Shown: positions 22,855-31,861, numbered from the stretch's first letter. The stretch: 32,453 bases of DNA from an uncultured Sphingomonas sp. (GCF_902806285.1 NZ_CADCWA010000014.1:1-32453); one strand, 5' to 3'. Notes: a model not told the origin generated them from the letters alone. Numbers and translations are program-made.

Positions 22855-23426
22855 GTCCGGCCCGCCTCCTCACCTGCCTGCTCGCGGCCGCAGCGACTGC
22901 CGGCTGCGCTACTATCAACGAGTACGCCCGCATCGACCGCTGCCTCGCGGGCGGCCGGGCCTGGGACTATGCGGGCGCCCGCTGCACTCCATCACCGCCG
23001 CCGCAGGTCGACGCGCTGTATGTCGACAAGTCGGAGCGGCGCTTGTCCGCCTATCGCCGCGGAGAGCTCGTCCGGACGTTCCGCGTCGCGCTCGGCCGCG
23101 GCGGGCTCCTGCCCAAGGAACGGCAGGGCGACGGGCGGGTGCCGGAGGGCCGCTACCTGATTACCACCCGCAACCCGAACAGCGCCTATCACCTATCCCT
23201 CCGCATCGGCTATCCGACGCCGGACCAGGCCGCCACCGCGGCCCGGCTCGGCATCGCTCCGGGCGGCGAGATCATGATCCACGGCCTGCCCAACGGCCGC
23301 GGCACGATCGGCAGCCGCCACTCGCTCGCCGACTGGACCGAGGGCTGCATCGCGCTCACCAATCCTGAGATCGAGTGGCTGTACCGCGCAGTCCCGGACG
23401 GAACGCCGATCGAGATCACGGCATGA
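22851..23426 (+). CDS. L,D-transpeptidase (YkuD) family lipoprotein
   Basis: This 191-residue protein has a lipobox signal peptide ([10 protein letters not shown], Cys19) and a YkuD catalytic domain from about residue 55. Motifs are [49 protein letters not shown] and the catalytic [10 protein letters not shown] with Cys166. Such enzymes make 3-3 peptidoglycan cross-links or attach proteins to peptidoglycan. The GTG start overlaps the ruvA stop (GTGA), and the stop overlaps the GFA gene's ATG (ATGA), so it is embedded in the ruv operon by coupling. Confidence 0.9.
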   Translation: MSPARLLTCLLAAAATAGCATINEYARIDRCLAGGRAWDYAGARCTPSPPPQVDALYVDKSERRLSAYRRGELVRTFRVALGRGGLLPKERQGDGRVPEGRYLITTRNPNSAYHLSLRIGYPTPDQAATAARLGIAPGGEIMIHGLPNGRGTIGSRHSLADWTEGCIALTNPEIEWLYRAVPDGTPIEITA

Positions 23427-23836
23427 CCGCCCGCACAGCCTCCTGCCGCTGCGGCCAGCTTCGCGCCACGGTGACCGGCGAGCCCGTGCGCGTGTCGGTC
23501 TGCCACTGCCTGAACTGCAAAAAGCGCAGCGGCGCCGCCTTCGCGGTGCAGGCGCGCTGGCCCGCGGATCAGGTGACTGTCGAGGGTCGCTCGAGCACCT
23601 ACGAGATGGTGGCCGAGAGCGGGAACCGGGGCATCTTCCACTTCTGCCCGGATTGCGGGTCGGACGTGTACTACCGGAACGAGGGCCCAAGCGTCCAAGC
23701 CAAGCTCGCCGGCTTGGTGGCCATCCCGCTCGGCGCCTTCGACGACCCGTTCGCCTTCACCCCGGCCTTCTCCGTCTGGGAGGAGCGCAAGCACGACTGG
23801 GTCGAGATCACGGGAGAGGTCGAGCACCACCACTGA
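23423..23836 (+). CDS. GFA (glutathione-dependent formaldehyde-activating-like) family protein
   Basis: This 137-residue zinc-binding protein of the GFA/CENP-V fold has Cys ligands at C8 and C10 (SCRCGQL), C27, C29 and C32 (VCHCLNCKK), and a second site in [13 protein letters not shown]. True formaldehyde-activating activity has been questioned for many members, so the function is not assigned. The ATG overlaps the transpeptidase stop by 4 nt. ruvB starts 200 nt later; in that gap I see no clear gene. Confidence 0.9.
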   Translation: MTARTASCRCGQLRATVTGEPVRVSVCHCLNCKKRSGAAFAVQARWPADQVTVEGRSSTYEMVAESGNRGIFHFCPDCGSDVYYRNEGPSVQAKLAGLVAIPLGAFDDPFAFTPAFSVWEERKHDWVEITGEVEHHH

Positions 23837-24036
23837 GCCCGAGGCAAAACTCTGTCCTACAGCGGCTTACCTGTGCAACATGGGCCCGTGAGCCTGCCCG
23901 CGCCTCGTTCCGCCCGTCTCCTGACCGCCTCCCCGCTGCTGGCTGCGAAGGTGACGAAGTTCACACGCATCACCCTCTCCCTAGAGGGAAGAAGGGGCTT
24001 CTCACCGTCAACTCGAGTCAACTTCGCGCCGCTCGC

Positions 24037-25077
24037 ATGAACGCCGATCCAGCCCGCATCACCATGCCCGAGCGCATGGCCGACGACGCCGACGCGGCGC
24101 TCCGCCCCAAGTCGCTCGACGAGTTCGTCGGCCAGAAAGGCGCGCGCGAGAACCTGCGGGTGTTCATCTCCGCCGCCAAGGCCCGCGGCGAGGCGCTCGA
24201 CCATGTGCTGTTCTTCGGTCCTCCCGGCCTCGGCAAGACCACGCTTGCGCAGATTGTAGCGCGGGAGATGGGCGTCGGCTTCCGCGCCACCTCCGGGCCG
24301 GTCATCGCCAAGTCGGGCGACCTCGCCGCGCTGCTCACCAATCTGGACGACGGCGACGTCCTGTTCATCGACGAGATCCACCGCCTCAACCCCGCGGTCG
24401 AGGAGGTGCTCTACCCGGCGATGGAGGACCGCGCCCTCGACCTGATGATCGGCGAAGGGCCGTCCGCCCGCTCCGTCCGGATCGACCTGCCCCGCTTCAC
24501 CCTGGTCGGCGCCACCACCCGCCAGGGCCTGCTCACCACGCCCCTGCGCGACCGCTTCGGCATTCCCGTCCGCCTCAACTTCTACACGGTGGACGAGCTG
24601 GAGCAGGTGGTCCGCCGCGCCGCCCGCCTGCTCGGCGCCGACCTGGCCCAGGATGGCGCGCACGAGATCGCCCGCCGCAGCCGCGGCACCCCGCGCATCG
24701 CCGGCCGGCTGCTCCGCCGGGTGCGCGACTTCGCCCATGCCGCCGGCGCCGACCTGATCGACGCGGAGACCGCCGACCGCGCGCTCACCCGGCTGGAGAT
24801 CGACGGCCTCGGCCTGGACGCGATGGATCGCCGCTACCTCCTGATGATCGCCGACCTGTACGGCGGCGGCCCGGTCGGCGTGGAGACGCTCGCCGCCGGC
24901 CTCAGCGAGCCGCGCGACACGATCGAGGACGTGATCGAGCCTTACCTCATCCAGCTCGGCCTGATCGCCCGCACCGCGCGGGGCCGGTGCCTCAACGGCC
25001 GGGGCTGGACCCACCTCGGCCTCAATCCGCCCGCCGGCTCGCAGACCGGCCTGTTCGACGGCAATGGAGTGAAATGA
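24037..25077 (+). CDS. ruvB: Holliday junction branch-migration helicase RuvB
   Basis: RuvB is the hexameric AAA+ motor of RuvAB. The 346 residues contain [23 protein letters not shown], Walker [18 protein letters not shown] (about 68-84), Walker [17 protein letters not shown], sensor [19 protein letters not shown], the arginine-containing [21 protein letters not shown], and the winged-helix C-terminus ending in [14 protein letters not shown] use the ATG at 24037 (MNADPARIT); earlier in-frame codons have no family similarity. The stop overlaps the start of the DUF3089 gene by 4 nt. Confidence 0.96.
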   Translation: MNADPARITMPERMADDADAALRPKSLDEFVGQKGARENLRVFISAAKARGEALDHVLFFGPPGLGKTTLAQIVAREMGVGFRATSGPVIAKSGDLAALLTNLDDGDVLFIDEIHRLNPAVEEVLYPAMEDRALDLMIGEGPSARSVRIDLPRFTLVGATTRQGLLTTPLRDRFGIPVRLNFYTVDELEQVVRRAARLLGADLAQDGAHEIARRSRGTPRIAGRLLRRVRDFAHAAGADLIDAETADRALTRLEIDGLGLDAMDRRYLLMIADLYGGGPVGVETLAAGLSEPRDTIEDVIEPYLIQLGLIARTARGRCLNGRGWTHLGLNPPAGSQTGLFDGNGVK

Positions 25078-26192
25078 TGAGCCTCACCTTGAGCCTGTTG
25101 CTTGCCGCTCAAGCCGCCGTGGCCGCCCCCGCGCCGGACTATCGGACCGCCGTCAGCTGGCTCTGCCTGCCGGGCCGCTCCGACGTCTGCTCCACCCCGC
25201 TCGCCACCACGGCGCTCAACCCCAACGGCTACGGCTCCACCGGCCAGAGCCCCGTCGCCAAGAACCCGCCGCTGGACTGCTTCTACGTCTACCCGACCGT
25301 CTCTCGCGATCGCGGCCTCAACAGCGATCTATCCGTCAATGAGGAGCGCGGCACCGCCGCGAGCCAGTTCGCCCGCTTCGCCGGCGCCTGCCGCCCGTTC
25401 GCGCCGGTGTACCGCCAGATGACCACCGCCGCCATCGCCGCCGTCGCCGCGGGCACCGACATCCGCCCCGCCTTCGCCACCGCCTACGGCGACGTACGCG
25501 CCGCCTTCCGCAACTATCTCGCCACCCGCAATTCCGGGCGCCCCTTCGTGCTGGTCGGTCACAGCCAGGGCAGCTGGATGCTGCAGGAACTGATCAAGCA
25601 GGAGATCGAGGGCAAGCCGGTTGCCCGCCAGATGCGCCTGGCGATCGTTCCCGGCTTCAACGTGCTGGTGCCGCAGGGCCGGCTGGTCGGCGGGACGTTC
25701 AAGTCCACGCCGCTGTGCAGCCGCCCCGGCGAGACCGGCTGCGTGGTGAGCTACGTCAGCTACCGCACCGGCAACCCGCCCCCACCCGGCGCCACCTTCG
25801 GCTTCGCGCCTGCAGCCGGCATGACCGTCGGCTGCGTCAATCCGGCGCGCGCCGGAAGCCGCAACTGGGAGCGGCTCGACAGCTATTGGAACGCCCGCTC
25901 CACCCTGCCCGTCCCCGGCGGCCCGATCCGCTGGTCGATCGAAGGCCCGTCCCCCACGCCTTACCTCCGCACCGAAGGCCTGGTGTCCGCCCGCTGCGTC
26001 AACGCTGGCCAGCGCGGGTACCTCGAAGTCCGAGTCAACGCCGATCTCCGTGACCAGCGCACCGACCGGGTCGGCGGCGAGGTTGGCGCGCTCGGCTTTT
26101 TTCTCCCCGGCTGGGGCATGCACCTCGCCGACATGAACGCGCCGCAGGGCGACCTCGTGCGGCTGGTTGAGGAGGCCGGCCGCACCCGATGA
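25074..26192 (+). CDS. DUF3089 alpha/beta-hydrolase family protein, exported
   Basis: This 372-residue protein has a short signal peptide ([17 protein letters not shown]). The alpha/beta-hydrolase nucleophile elbow GHSQG has Ser164. Other family-like runs are [36 protein letters not shown] and [15 protein letters not shown]. Members are lipase-like enzymes, mostly uncharacterised. Two ATGs occur in tandem at 25074 and 25077; the first overlaps the ruvB stop by 4 nt. The stop overlaps the ybgC start by 4 nt. Confidence 0.88.
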   Translation: MMSLTLSLLLAAQAAVAAPAPDYRTAVSWLCLPGRSDVCSTPLATTALNPNGYGSTGQSPVAKNPPLDCFYVYPTVSRDRGLNSDLSVNEERGTAASQFARFAGACRPFAPVYRQMTTAAIAAVAAGTDIRPAFATAYGDVRAAFRNYLATRNSGRPFVLVGHSQGSWMLQELIKQEIEGKPVARQMRLAIVPGFNVLVPQGRLVGGTFKSTPLCSRPGETGCVVSYVSYRTGNPPPPGATFGFAPAAGMTVGCVNPARAGSRNWERLDSYWNARSTLPVPGGPIRWSIEGPSPTPYLRTEGLVSARCVNAGQRGYLEVRVNADLRDQRTDRVGGEVGALGFFLPGWGMHLADMNAPQGDLVRLVEEAGRTR

Positions 26193-26635
26193 GCCTCGAC
26201 CAACCCTATCGCGGCGGCTTCGTCGGGCCGGAGCACCGTTTCGCGCTGACCGTCTACTTCGAAGACACGGACACCGCCGGCATCGTCTACTACGCCAATT
26301 ACCTGAAGTTCATGGAGCGCGCCCGCTCCGACATGCTGCGCGCCGCCGGCGTGGACCAGCGCGCGGCAATGGACCGCGGCGCGGGCGTCTATGCGGTGGC
26401 GGAGGCGAACATCCGCTACCTGCGGCCGGCCAAGCTCGGCGACGATCTGGTGATTCGCTCAACCGTGCAGAAGATCCGCGCCGCCAGCGTGCTGATCCAC
26501 CAGCGCGTGTTCCGCGCGTCCGAGCAGCTCACCGACGCGCGCGTCACCGCGGCCTTTCTGACGCCGGACGGCCTCCCTACCCGCCAACCCCGCGAGTGGG
26601 TCGAAGCCTTTGAGCGCATCCGTCAGGCGGCGTAG
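26189..26635 (+). CDS. ybgC: YbgC-type acyl-CoA thioesterase
   Basis: This 148-residue hot-dog thioesterase has the YbgC signature: VYFEDTDTAGIVYYANYLKFMERARSD near residues 22-48. The catalytic Asp is in EDTDTAG. In many proteobacteria ybgC precedes tolQRAB-pal, often after ruvB; here no tol gene follows within the window, and the next gene is convergent and overlaps its end by 13 nt. The ATG overlaps the DUF3089 stop (ATGA). Confidence 0.93.
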   Translation: MSLDQPYRGGFVGPEHRFALTVYFEDTDTAGIVYYANYLKFMERARSDMLRAAGVDQRAAMDRGAGVYAVAEANIRYLRPAKLGDDLVIRSTVQKIRAASVLIHQRVFRASEQLTDARVTAAFLTPDGLPTRQPREWVEAFERIRQAA

Positions 26636-26931
26636 CGGCGCGCCGTGCCTCCCCCCGCCGCCAGCCACGCCCGCGCCTGCCGCTGCGCCTCGGCGATCTC
26701 GCGCGCGGTCATCTCGGCGCTGATCTCCGCCCGGCATTCCTGCCCGCGGCTGCTACCGTTCAGCGCCGCGAGGTTGAACCATTTGTGCGCCTCGACCAGG
26801 TCCACGGCGACGCCGGTCTCACCCGTCGAATAGGTGACGCCCAACTCGAACAGCGCCTCCACGTCCCCGCGCTTCGCGTCCGCAAGCCGACTCCTGATCA
26901 AAAACTCCGCCCCGCGCTGGCTGATCGCCAT
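26623..26931 (-). CDS. Sel1-like repeat protein
   Basis: This 102-residue protein has one or two Sel1/TPR-like repeats: GDVEALFELGVTYSTGETGVAVDLVEAHKWFNLAAL, followed by EISAEMTAREIAEAQRQARAWLA. Such repeats mediate protein contacts. No signal peptide is evident. It is convergent with ybgC, overlapping by 13 nt. Partner unknown. Confidence 0.8.
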   Translation of the reverse strand: MAISQRGAEFLIRSRLADAKRGDVEALFELGVTYSTGETGVAVDLVEAHKWFNLAALNGSSRGQECRAEISAEMTAREIAEAQRQARAWLAAGGGTARRYAA

Positions 26932-27018
26932 GAACTTTCCCCCTGTTATCGGGGTGCAAGTTCGGGCCGAGTCTCTACGAATTGGTTAATCGCGGAATCG
27001 GCATGCCGGAGGCCGGGC

Positions 27019-27846
27019 TCAGAGCGGCAGATTGTCGAGCAAACGGGTCGAGCCGATCGTCGCCGCCGCGATCAGCCGCATGTCTCCGGACGGCTCGTCC
27101 AGCGGCTCCAGGCTCGCCGAGTCGACCAGCGCGAAATAGTCGATCCGTTCGAACCCCGCTTGCCGTAGCCCGGCCCGCCCTTCCGCCAGCGCCTCCTCAA
27201 CCGGAAGACCGCCGCCGATCGCCTGCGCGGCTTCAGCCAATGCCCGCGGCAAGGCCGCCGCTCGCGCCCGCTCCTCAGCGCTGAGATAGGCATTGCGCGA
27301 GGACAGGGCGAGCCCATCCTCCTCCCGCACCGTCGGCACCCCGACGATCTCGACCGGCAAGGCGAGGTCGCGAACCAATCTTCGGATCACCGCCAGCTGC
27401 TGAAAGTCCTTTTCGCCAAACAGGGCGACGTCCGGCGCGACGGCGATAAGCAGCTTCGCGACTACGGTGGCGACACCCGCGAAATGGCCGGGCCGTGCCG
27501 CTCCTTCCCAGCGTTCGCCAAGGCCGCCGACTTCGATCCGGGTCGCGAAGCCGTCCGGGTAGAGATCCTCGGCTTGCGGCACCCAGGTCAGCGCCACCTC
27601 GGCCGCCTGCAACATCGAATGGTCGAGGCGCTCCTGCCGCGGGTAGCGGGAGAAGTCTTCATGCGCGCCGAACTGGAGCGGGTTGACGAAGATGCTCGCC
27701 GCAACGTGATCGGCCCGCGCCTGTCCTGCCGCGACGAGCGCCAGATGCCCCGGGTGCAGCGCACCCATGGTCGGAACAAACGCAAGCCTGCCCGTCAGCT
27801 CGCGCCGCGCCCGGCGGAGGTCGTGGAGCGCACGGACCATTTGCAC
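27019..27846 (-). CDS. panC: Pantothenate synthetase
   Basis: The enzyme condenses pantoate with beta-alanine using ATP. The 275 residues contain VPTMGALHPGHLALV with the HxGH nucleotide motif, ASIFVNPLQFGAHEDFSRYPR, FAGVATVVAKLL, GEKDFQQLAVIRRLV, and the later DGLALSSRNAYLS. I prefer the GTG at 27844-27846 (VQMVRALHDLRRA) because a GGGGGA site stands about 7 nt upstream; the ATG at 27838-27840 is the alternative. The gene diverges from mipZ across 70 nt. Confidence 0.94.
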   Translation of the reverse strand: MQMVRALHDLRRARRELTGRLAFVPTMGALHPGHLALVAAGQARADHVAASIFVNPLQFGAHEDFSRYPRQERLDHSMLQAAEVALTWVPQAEDLYPDGFATRIEVGGLGERWEGAARPGHFAGVATVVAKLLIAVAPDVALFGEKDFQQLAVIRRLVRDLALPVEIVGVPTVREEDGLALSSRNAYLSAEERARAAALPRALAEAAQAIGGGLPVEEALAEGRAGLRQAGFERIDYFALVDSASLEPLDEPSGDMRLIAAATIGSTRLLDNLPL

Positions 27847-27916
27847 CGATGAGTCCCCCGCATTAAACCCTGGACCGCAGGGCGCTTCACTCGCGCCGGG
27901 GGAAAGATCAAGGGCC

Positions 27917-28699
27917 ATGACCAACCCGCACCACATCGTCTTCGCCAATGAAAAGGGCGGCACCGGCAAGTCGACCACCGCCGTGCACACCGCCGTCGCC
28001 CTCGCCGCCGCCGGCCACCGGGTCGGCGCGCTCGACCTGGACAACCGTCAGCGCACCACCACCCGCTACCTGGAGAATCGCGCCGCAACCGTGCGCCGGC
28101 TCGGGACCGAGCTGCCGCAGCCGGTGTTCGAGGTGCTGGAGGAACTTAGCGAGGAAGCGCTGGCGGCTGCGATCGAGCGGCTGTCGGGGCAGTGCGAAGT
28201 GCTGGTCATCGATACCCCCGGCCGGGATGACCCGGTCGCCCGCGCCGCCATCCTCCGCGCCGATACGCTGGTCACGCCGATGAACGACAGCTTCGTCGAC
28301 CTCGACCTCATCGGCCAGGTCCACCCCGAGAACTTCAAGATCACCAAGCCCAGCTTCTACGCCGAACTGATCTGGCAGAGCCGGACCAAGCGCGCCAAGT
28401 CGGCTGGCAAGAGCGTCGACTGGGTGGTGCTCCGCAATCGCCTGCAGCACATCGGGTCGCACAACCAGCAGCGTGTCGGGGCCGCGATGGACGAGCTCGC
28501 CCGCCGCGTCGGCTTTCGAGTCATCCCCGGTCTCGGCGAGCGGGTCATCTACCGCGAACTGTTTCCCAAGGGGCTGACCCTGCTCGACCTCAAGCAGCTC
28601 GGCGAAGTCGGCCTCAGCCACATCGCGGCCCGCCAGGAACTTCGGGAGATGATCGCCGGGCTAGGCATCCCCGGCGCGGAGCAGGCGCAGGCGGCGTAG
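27917..28699 (+). CDS. mipZ: MipZ-type division-plane positioning ATPase
   Basis: This ParA/MinD-family P-loop ATPase is 260 residues long. The deviant Walker A is KGGTGKSTT (residues 13-21), followed by GALDLDNRQRTTTRYLENR and DTPGRDDPVARAAILRADTLVTPMNDSFVDLDL. In Caulobacter MipZ binds ParB at the poles and inhibits FtsZ assembly away from midcell. The NRQRT segment after the Walker A' and the DSFVDLDLIG run distinguish it from plasmid ParA. No parB or parA is in the window, so this is a solo gene as is usual for mipZ. It diverges from panC. Confidence 0.92.
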   Translation: MTNPHHIVFANEKGGTGKSTTAVHTAVALAAAGHRVGALDLDNRQRTTTRYLENRAATVRRLGTELPQPVFEVLEELSEEALAAAIERLSGQCEVLVIDTPGRDDPVARAAILRADTLVTPMNDSFVDLDLIGQVHPENFKITKPSFYAELIWQSRTKRAKSAGKSVDWVVLRNRLQHIGSHNQQRVGAAMDELARRVGFRVIPGLGERVIYRELFPKGLTLLDLKQLGEVGLSHIAARQELREMIAGLGIPGAEQAQAA

Positions 28700-28706
28700 C
28701 TGCGAG

Positions 28707-28822
28707 CGCCCCGGCGCAGGCCGGGGCCCAGACCCCTATAGACCACCGCTGCGGCGGCAGCGAGCCTGCTTCGCAGGCTGTTCTTGTTCGGGACTGGACC
28801 CGGCCTGCGCCGGGGTACATGG
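28707..28822. repeat. Dispersed palindromic repeat, family A, copy 3
   Basis: Arm one (28707-28732) has CGCCCCGGCGCAGGCCGGGG then CCCAGAC. Arm two (28791-28822) has ACTGGACCCGGCCTGCGCCG then GGGTACATGG. Between them is a 7-bp perfect hairpin (AGCCTGC at 28763-28769, GCAGGCT at 28773-28779). It fills most of the 159-nt gap between mipZ and pgmG and may end mipZ transcription. Confidence 0.75.
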
Positions 28823-28858
28823 TTGAACAAACCCGTCGCTTCCGCGTAGGGCCGCACC

Positions 28859-30238
28859 ATGACCCACACATTCGACCCCACCATCCTGCGCGAATACGAC
28901 ATCCGCGGAGTCGTCGGCCACACGCTCCATGAAGCGGACGCCTACGCGCTCGGCCGCACCTTCTCCGCCCACGCCGCCGCCGAAGGCGTCAAGCGCCTCG
29001 CGGTCGGCCGCGACGGGCGCGAGCATTCGCCCCGGCTGGAGGAAGCCCTCATCCGCGGCCTGATCGAGGGCGGGGTGGACGTGGTCCGCGTCGGCCAGGG
29101 CCCCTCGCCCATGCTCTACTATGCGGTGGCTGAGCTCGACGTCGACGGCGGCATCCAGATCACCGGCAGCCACAACCCGGCCGACTACAACGGCTTCAAG
29201 ATGCTGCTCCCCAACCGCTCGGTGTTCGGCGAGGAGATCCGCTCGCTCGGTGCCCGCGCCGCCGAAGGCCGCTGGTGCGAGGGCCAGGGCACTGTCACCG
29301 ACGTCGACATCCTCGACCGGTACATCGACCGGCTCGTCCAGGATTTCTCCGGCGGCGCGTTCCGGATCGGCTGGGATGCCGGCAACGGCGCCGCGGGCCC
29401 GGCGCTCGAGAAGCTGGTCAAGCGCCTGCCGGGCGAGCACCATACCCTCTACACCGACGTCGACGGCAGCTTCCCCAACCACCATCCCGACCCGACGGTC
29501 GAGAAGAACCTCGAGGACCTTAAGCGGCTGGTCGCCGAGAAGGACCTTGACTTCGGCATCGCCTTCGACGGCGACGGCGACCGCATCGGTGCGATCGACA
29601 GCCGCGGGCGGGTCATCTGGGGCGACCAGATCGTGTCCATCCTTGCAGTGCCGGTCCTCCAGGCCGAGCCCGGCGCGACTATCATCGCCGACGTCAAGGC
29701 CAGCCAGAAGCTGTTCGACCGCATCGCCGAGCTCGGCGGCCAACCGCTGATGTGGAAGACCGGGCACAGCCTGATCAAGTCCAAGATGAAGGAAACGCAT
29801 GCGCCGCTGGCCGGCGAGATGAGCGGCCACATCTTCTTCAAGCACCGCTGGTACGGCTTCGACGACGCCCTCTACGCCGCCGTCCGCCTGATCGAGGCGG
29901 TGAGCGCATCGGGCAAGAGCCTGACCGAACTCAAGGACGAGATGCCGCAGAGCATCGTCACCCCCGAGCTGCGCTTCCCCGTCGACGAAAGCCGCAAGTT
30001 CGCGGTGATCGACGAGATCCTCGGCCGCCTGTCGAGCAGCGGCGCCCGGGTCGACCGCACCGACGGCGCCCGCGTGATGAGCGAAGACGGCTGGTGGCTG
30101 CTCCGTGCGTCCAACACGCAAGACGTGCTGGTCGCCCGCGCCGAAGCGCAGGACGAGGCAGGCCTGCAGCGGTTGATGGGGCAGATCGACGAGCAGCTGG
30201 CGGCTTCGGGGGTGGAGCGAACGGAAGGCGGGCATTGA
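28859..30238 (+). CDS. pgmG: Phosphomannomutase/phosphoglucomutase, PgmG-like
   Basis: This alpha-D-phosphohexomutase of 459 residues interconverts mannose or glucose 1- and 6-phosphates. Its phosphoserine loop is TGSHNP with Ser104, the Mg-binding loop is FDGDGDRIG, the sugar-binding loop is GEMSGHIFF, and the phosphate-binding site is in the C-terminal domain (RASNTQDVLVARAEA). PgmG of gellan-producing Sphingomonas is bifunctional and feeds surface polysaccharide precursors. It could supply sugar phosphates for the fusion-gene glycan unit 14 kb away; this is inference. Confidence 0.93.
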   Translation: MTHTFDPTILREYDIRGVVGHTLHEADAYALGRTFSAHAAAEGVKRLAVGRDGREHSPRLEEALIRGLIEGGVDVVRVGQGPSPMLYYAVAELDVDGGIQITGSHNPADYNGFKMLLPNRSVFGEEIRSLGARAAEGRWCEGQGTVTDVDILDRYIDRLVQDFSGGAFRIGWDAGNGAAGPALEKLVKRLPGEHHTLYTDVDGSFPNHHPDPTVEKNLEDLKRLVAEKDLDFGIAFDGDGDRIGAIDSRGRVIWGDQIVSILAVPVLQAEPGATIIADVKASQKLFDRIAELGGQPLMWKTGHSLIKSKMKETHAPLAGEMSGHIFFKHRWYGFDDALYAAVRLIEAVSASGKSLTELKDEMPQSIVTPELRFPVDESRKFAVIDEILGRLSSSGARVDRTDGARVMSEDGWWLLRASNTQDVLVARAEAQDEAGLQRLMGQIDEQLAASGVERTEGGH

Positions 30239-30402
30239 CCGTTCGGCACCCGGGCCGTTGACCGGGGTCCACCTCCTCCGTTCTCGATAGCTTGCGGATT
30301 GTCCGCTACGATCCGAGGCGGATGTCCAGGAGGACAGGCCGATCGTTGAGCCGTGCCGCTCAAGGAAAAAAGATCGAAACCGATCGCCGATCCTCACGCA
30401 CG

Positions 30403-30711
30403 TTAACCCTCCGAGCTTCGACGCGCCAGGATCGCGCGGGACAAGCCGTCGTAGCGTTGAGCCATCTCCAGATGGGCCAGGCGGGCTCTTGAGTGTCTGG
30501 CCCTGACGGCTGCCGTGACCGCTTGAGCCGCACGCCGGGCGAAGTACCGGCTATCATCCTCGTGGAAGCCGAGCGGCCAGTCCCGCTCGACGGCGAGCCG
30601 GTCGAACTCGCTCGCCAGCCGAAGCAGCAGCGGCGCCTCGGGTCGGCCCTGGAACTCCTGCGCCAGGGAACGGCAGTCCGAACCTTCACCCGCTAGACGA
30701 CACAAAGGCAT
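30403..30711 (-). CDS. Hypothetical protein, helical, function unknown
   Basis: This 102-residue protein has a mostly helical pattern with PLLLRLASEFDRLAVERDW and SRARLAHLEMAQRYDGLSRA near the C-terminus. The RAxHLEMAxRYD motif occurs in many small alphaproteobacterial hypothetical proteins. The ATG is at 30709-30711. No function assigned. The 164-nt stretch between pgmG and this gene shows nothing I can name; the 287-nt stretch to its right contains only a 7-bp inverted repeat (AACCCGG/CCGGGTT) near 30748-30774. Confidence 0.6.
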   Translation of the reverse strand: MPLCRLAGEGSDCRSLAQEFQGRPEAPLLLRLASEFDRLAVERDWPLGFHEDDSRYFARRAAQAVTAAVRARHSRARLAHLEMAQRYDGLSRAILARRSSEG

Positions 30712-30998
30712 TGGAGGCTCCTGGCAAGCTGCTGAAGAACCACCATTAACCCGGCGCTTCTAAACTCCGGGTTCCTCCGCATGGTTTATCTCGAGTTAAG
30801 CCGTCGATCGCGGAGGCCGCGCTCAAGTCAGGATCGGAGCGTCAGCCGGACACAGCGCGCTCCATCGCCTGCGCTTCGAACAAGCGCCGCCTGATCTGGC
30901 AGGTCTGTCCCGCCATGGTGCAGGCCGGTTTCGACCATGCACTTAGTGGCATCCAAACCGTTGAATGGGGAGGCGGGCAAACCCAACGGAGATGGTCC

Positions 30999-31142
30999 AT
31001 GGACCTCACTTTCCCCGAATATGATTACGACCAAACGCCTGAGCTGAGCATCGCACGCGAGTTGCAGGAGGACGGCGCGGCGGCTTCGGTCTCTCCGGAG
31101 GATCTTGAAGGCGCCCGATCGAAGCAACCGGGCACGTCTTGA
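30999..31142 (+). CDS. Short acidic protein, function unknown
   Basis: This 47-residue acidic protein begins MDLTFPEYDYDQTPELSIAR and continues ELQEDGAAASVSPEDLEGAR. A GGAGATGG ribosome-binding site precedes the ATG by about 7 nt, which favours this start over an in-frame one at 30915. A second small gene follows 12 nt later. It is not recognised. Confidence 0.45.
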   Translation: MDLTFPEYDYDQTPELSIARELQEDGAAASVSPEDLEGARSKQPGTS

Positions 31143-31154
31143 GGAGCGAAGACG

Positions 31155-31349
31155 ATGGCTTTTCGACACGAGACATCACCGGGCAGGCCTCGTCGGCGCG
31201 CAGTCGGCGGCCGCATGGTCCTCCGCCGCGGCTCGTCCGAGCCATATCTGGCAGTTCTGACCTACGAAGACGGACGAACCAGAGAGCACCCGTTCCGCTC
31301 CCTTCGGCAGGGAGAAGCGTTCCTGCGGCAGGAGGGCTCGATGAACTAG
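31155..31349 (+). CDS. Short basic protein, function unknown
   Basis: This 64-residue basic protein is rich in Arg at the N-terminus (GRPRRRAVGGRMVLRRGS) with a later strand-like part (PYLAVLTYEDGRTREHPFRS). A GAGGAG site is 9 nt before the ATG. It forms a micro-operon with the acidic gene 12 nt upstream. The opposite charges could suggest mutual binding, which is speculation. Confidence 0.5.
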   Translation: MAFRHETSPGRPRRRAVGGRMVLRRGSSEPYLAVLTYEDGRTREHPFRSLRQGEAFLRQEGSMN

Positions 31350-31478
31350 CTACCGGAACTACTCCGCTAGCACCCTAACCGATCGGATGATCAGCGTCGC
31401 ATAGCGAGGCGTTTGTCGCGTTCCGCAAGCGGATCAAGCGCCCACTTACTGGAGAATCTCCCCGTTCCGCACAGCGCA

Positions 31479-31531
31479 ATGGGGACGGGGACCGCCGCCA
31501 AAGGCGGTGGTGGAGGGGCCAACACCCCCTC
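31479..31531 (+). repeat. Dispersed GC-rich repeat, family B, copy 2
   Basis: The unit has GGGGACGGGGACCGCC, a hairpin CCGCC-GCCAAA-GGCGG, then TGGTGGAGGGGCCAACAC. It matches the layout of 18858-18906 including the TGGAGGGGCCAACAC end. An upstream complementary half (CTCCCCGTTCCGC, 31458-31470) suggests a longer fold. It fills the gap before csbD. Confidence 0.65.
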
Positions 31532-31551
31532 CACCCGGCTTCAGCTATCGA

Positions 31552-31803
31552 TCAGACCCGCGCCCCGCGTGACCGCAGGGTCTTCAGCAAGCCGAATCCG
31601 AGCAAGGCCGCCGCTGCGGCCGTCGCCACCGGCTGCCGCTTGGCGAAGTCGCGCACCGCGCCCACGCTCTTGCGCGCGCCGCCCGACAACTGATCGGCTG
31701 CGCCGTCCTGCCGGAGCCTGCTGTCGCCCGTCGCATCACCCAGCGACGACTTGAAACGTCCCTTCAACTCCGTGCCTTCACCGGCCAGCGTATCGATGTT
31801 CAT
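31552..31803 (-). CDS. CsbD-family stress protein
   Basis: This 83-residue protein begins with the CsbD-like sequence MNIDTLAGEGTELKGRFKSSLGDATGD and GAADQLSGGARKSVGAV, followed by a short hydrophobic helix (VATAAAAALLGFGLLKTL), a form found in DUF883-like variants. CsbD proteins are general-stress induced; the molecular function is unclear. A good EcfG-type promoter is 30-60 nt upstream. Confidence 0.85.
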   Translation of the reverse strand: MNIDTLAGEGTELKGRFKSSLGDATGDSRLRQDGAADQLSGGARKSVGAVRDFAKRQPVATAAAAALLGFGLLKTLRSRGARV

Positions 31804-31833
31804 AGCCTATCCCTTTCGACGATCGTCGGGTGA

Positions 31834-31861
31834 GAAACGCTCGGTGCCCCACGGAGGTGCC
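31834..31861 (-). promoter_or_regulatory. EcfG-type general stress promoter upstream of the CsbD gene
   Basis: Read leftward, GGCACC (31861-31856), 16 nt, then CGTTTC (31839-31834). The consensus is GGAACC-N16-CGTT, so one base of the -35 differs. The -10 lies about 31 nt before the ATG, and the gene is of a stress-induced family, as at the KGG gene. Confidence 0.6.

Noticed and set aside
30748-30775. GGAACC on the minus strand upstream of the 102-residue gene as an EcfG promoter
   Set aside because: At 16-17 nt spacing the -10 would be CGGG, two bases off CGTT; the inverted repeat AACCCGG/CCGGGTT explains the sequence better.
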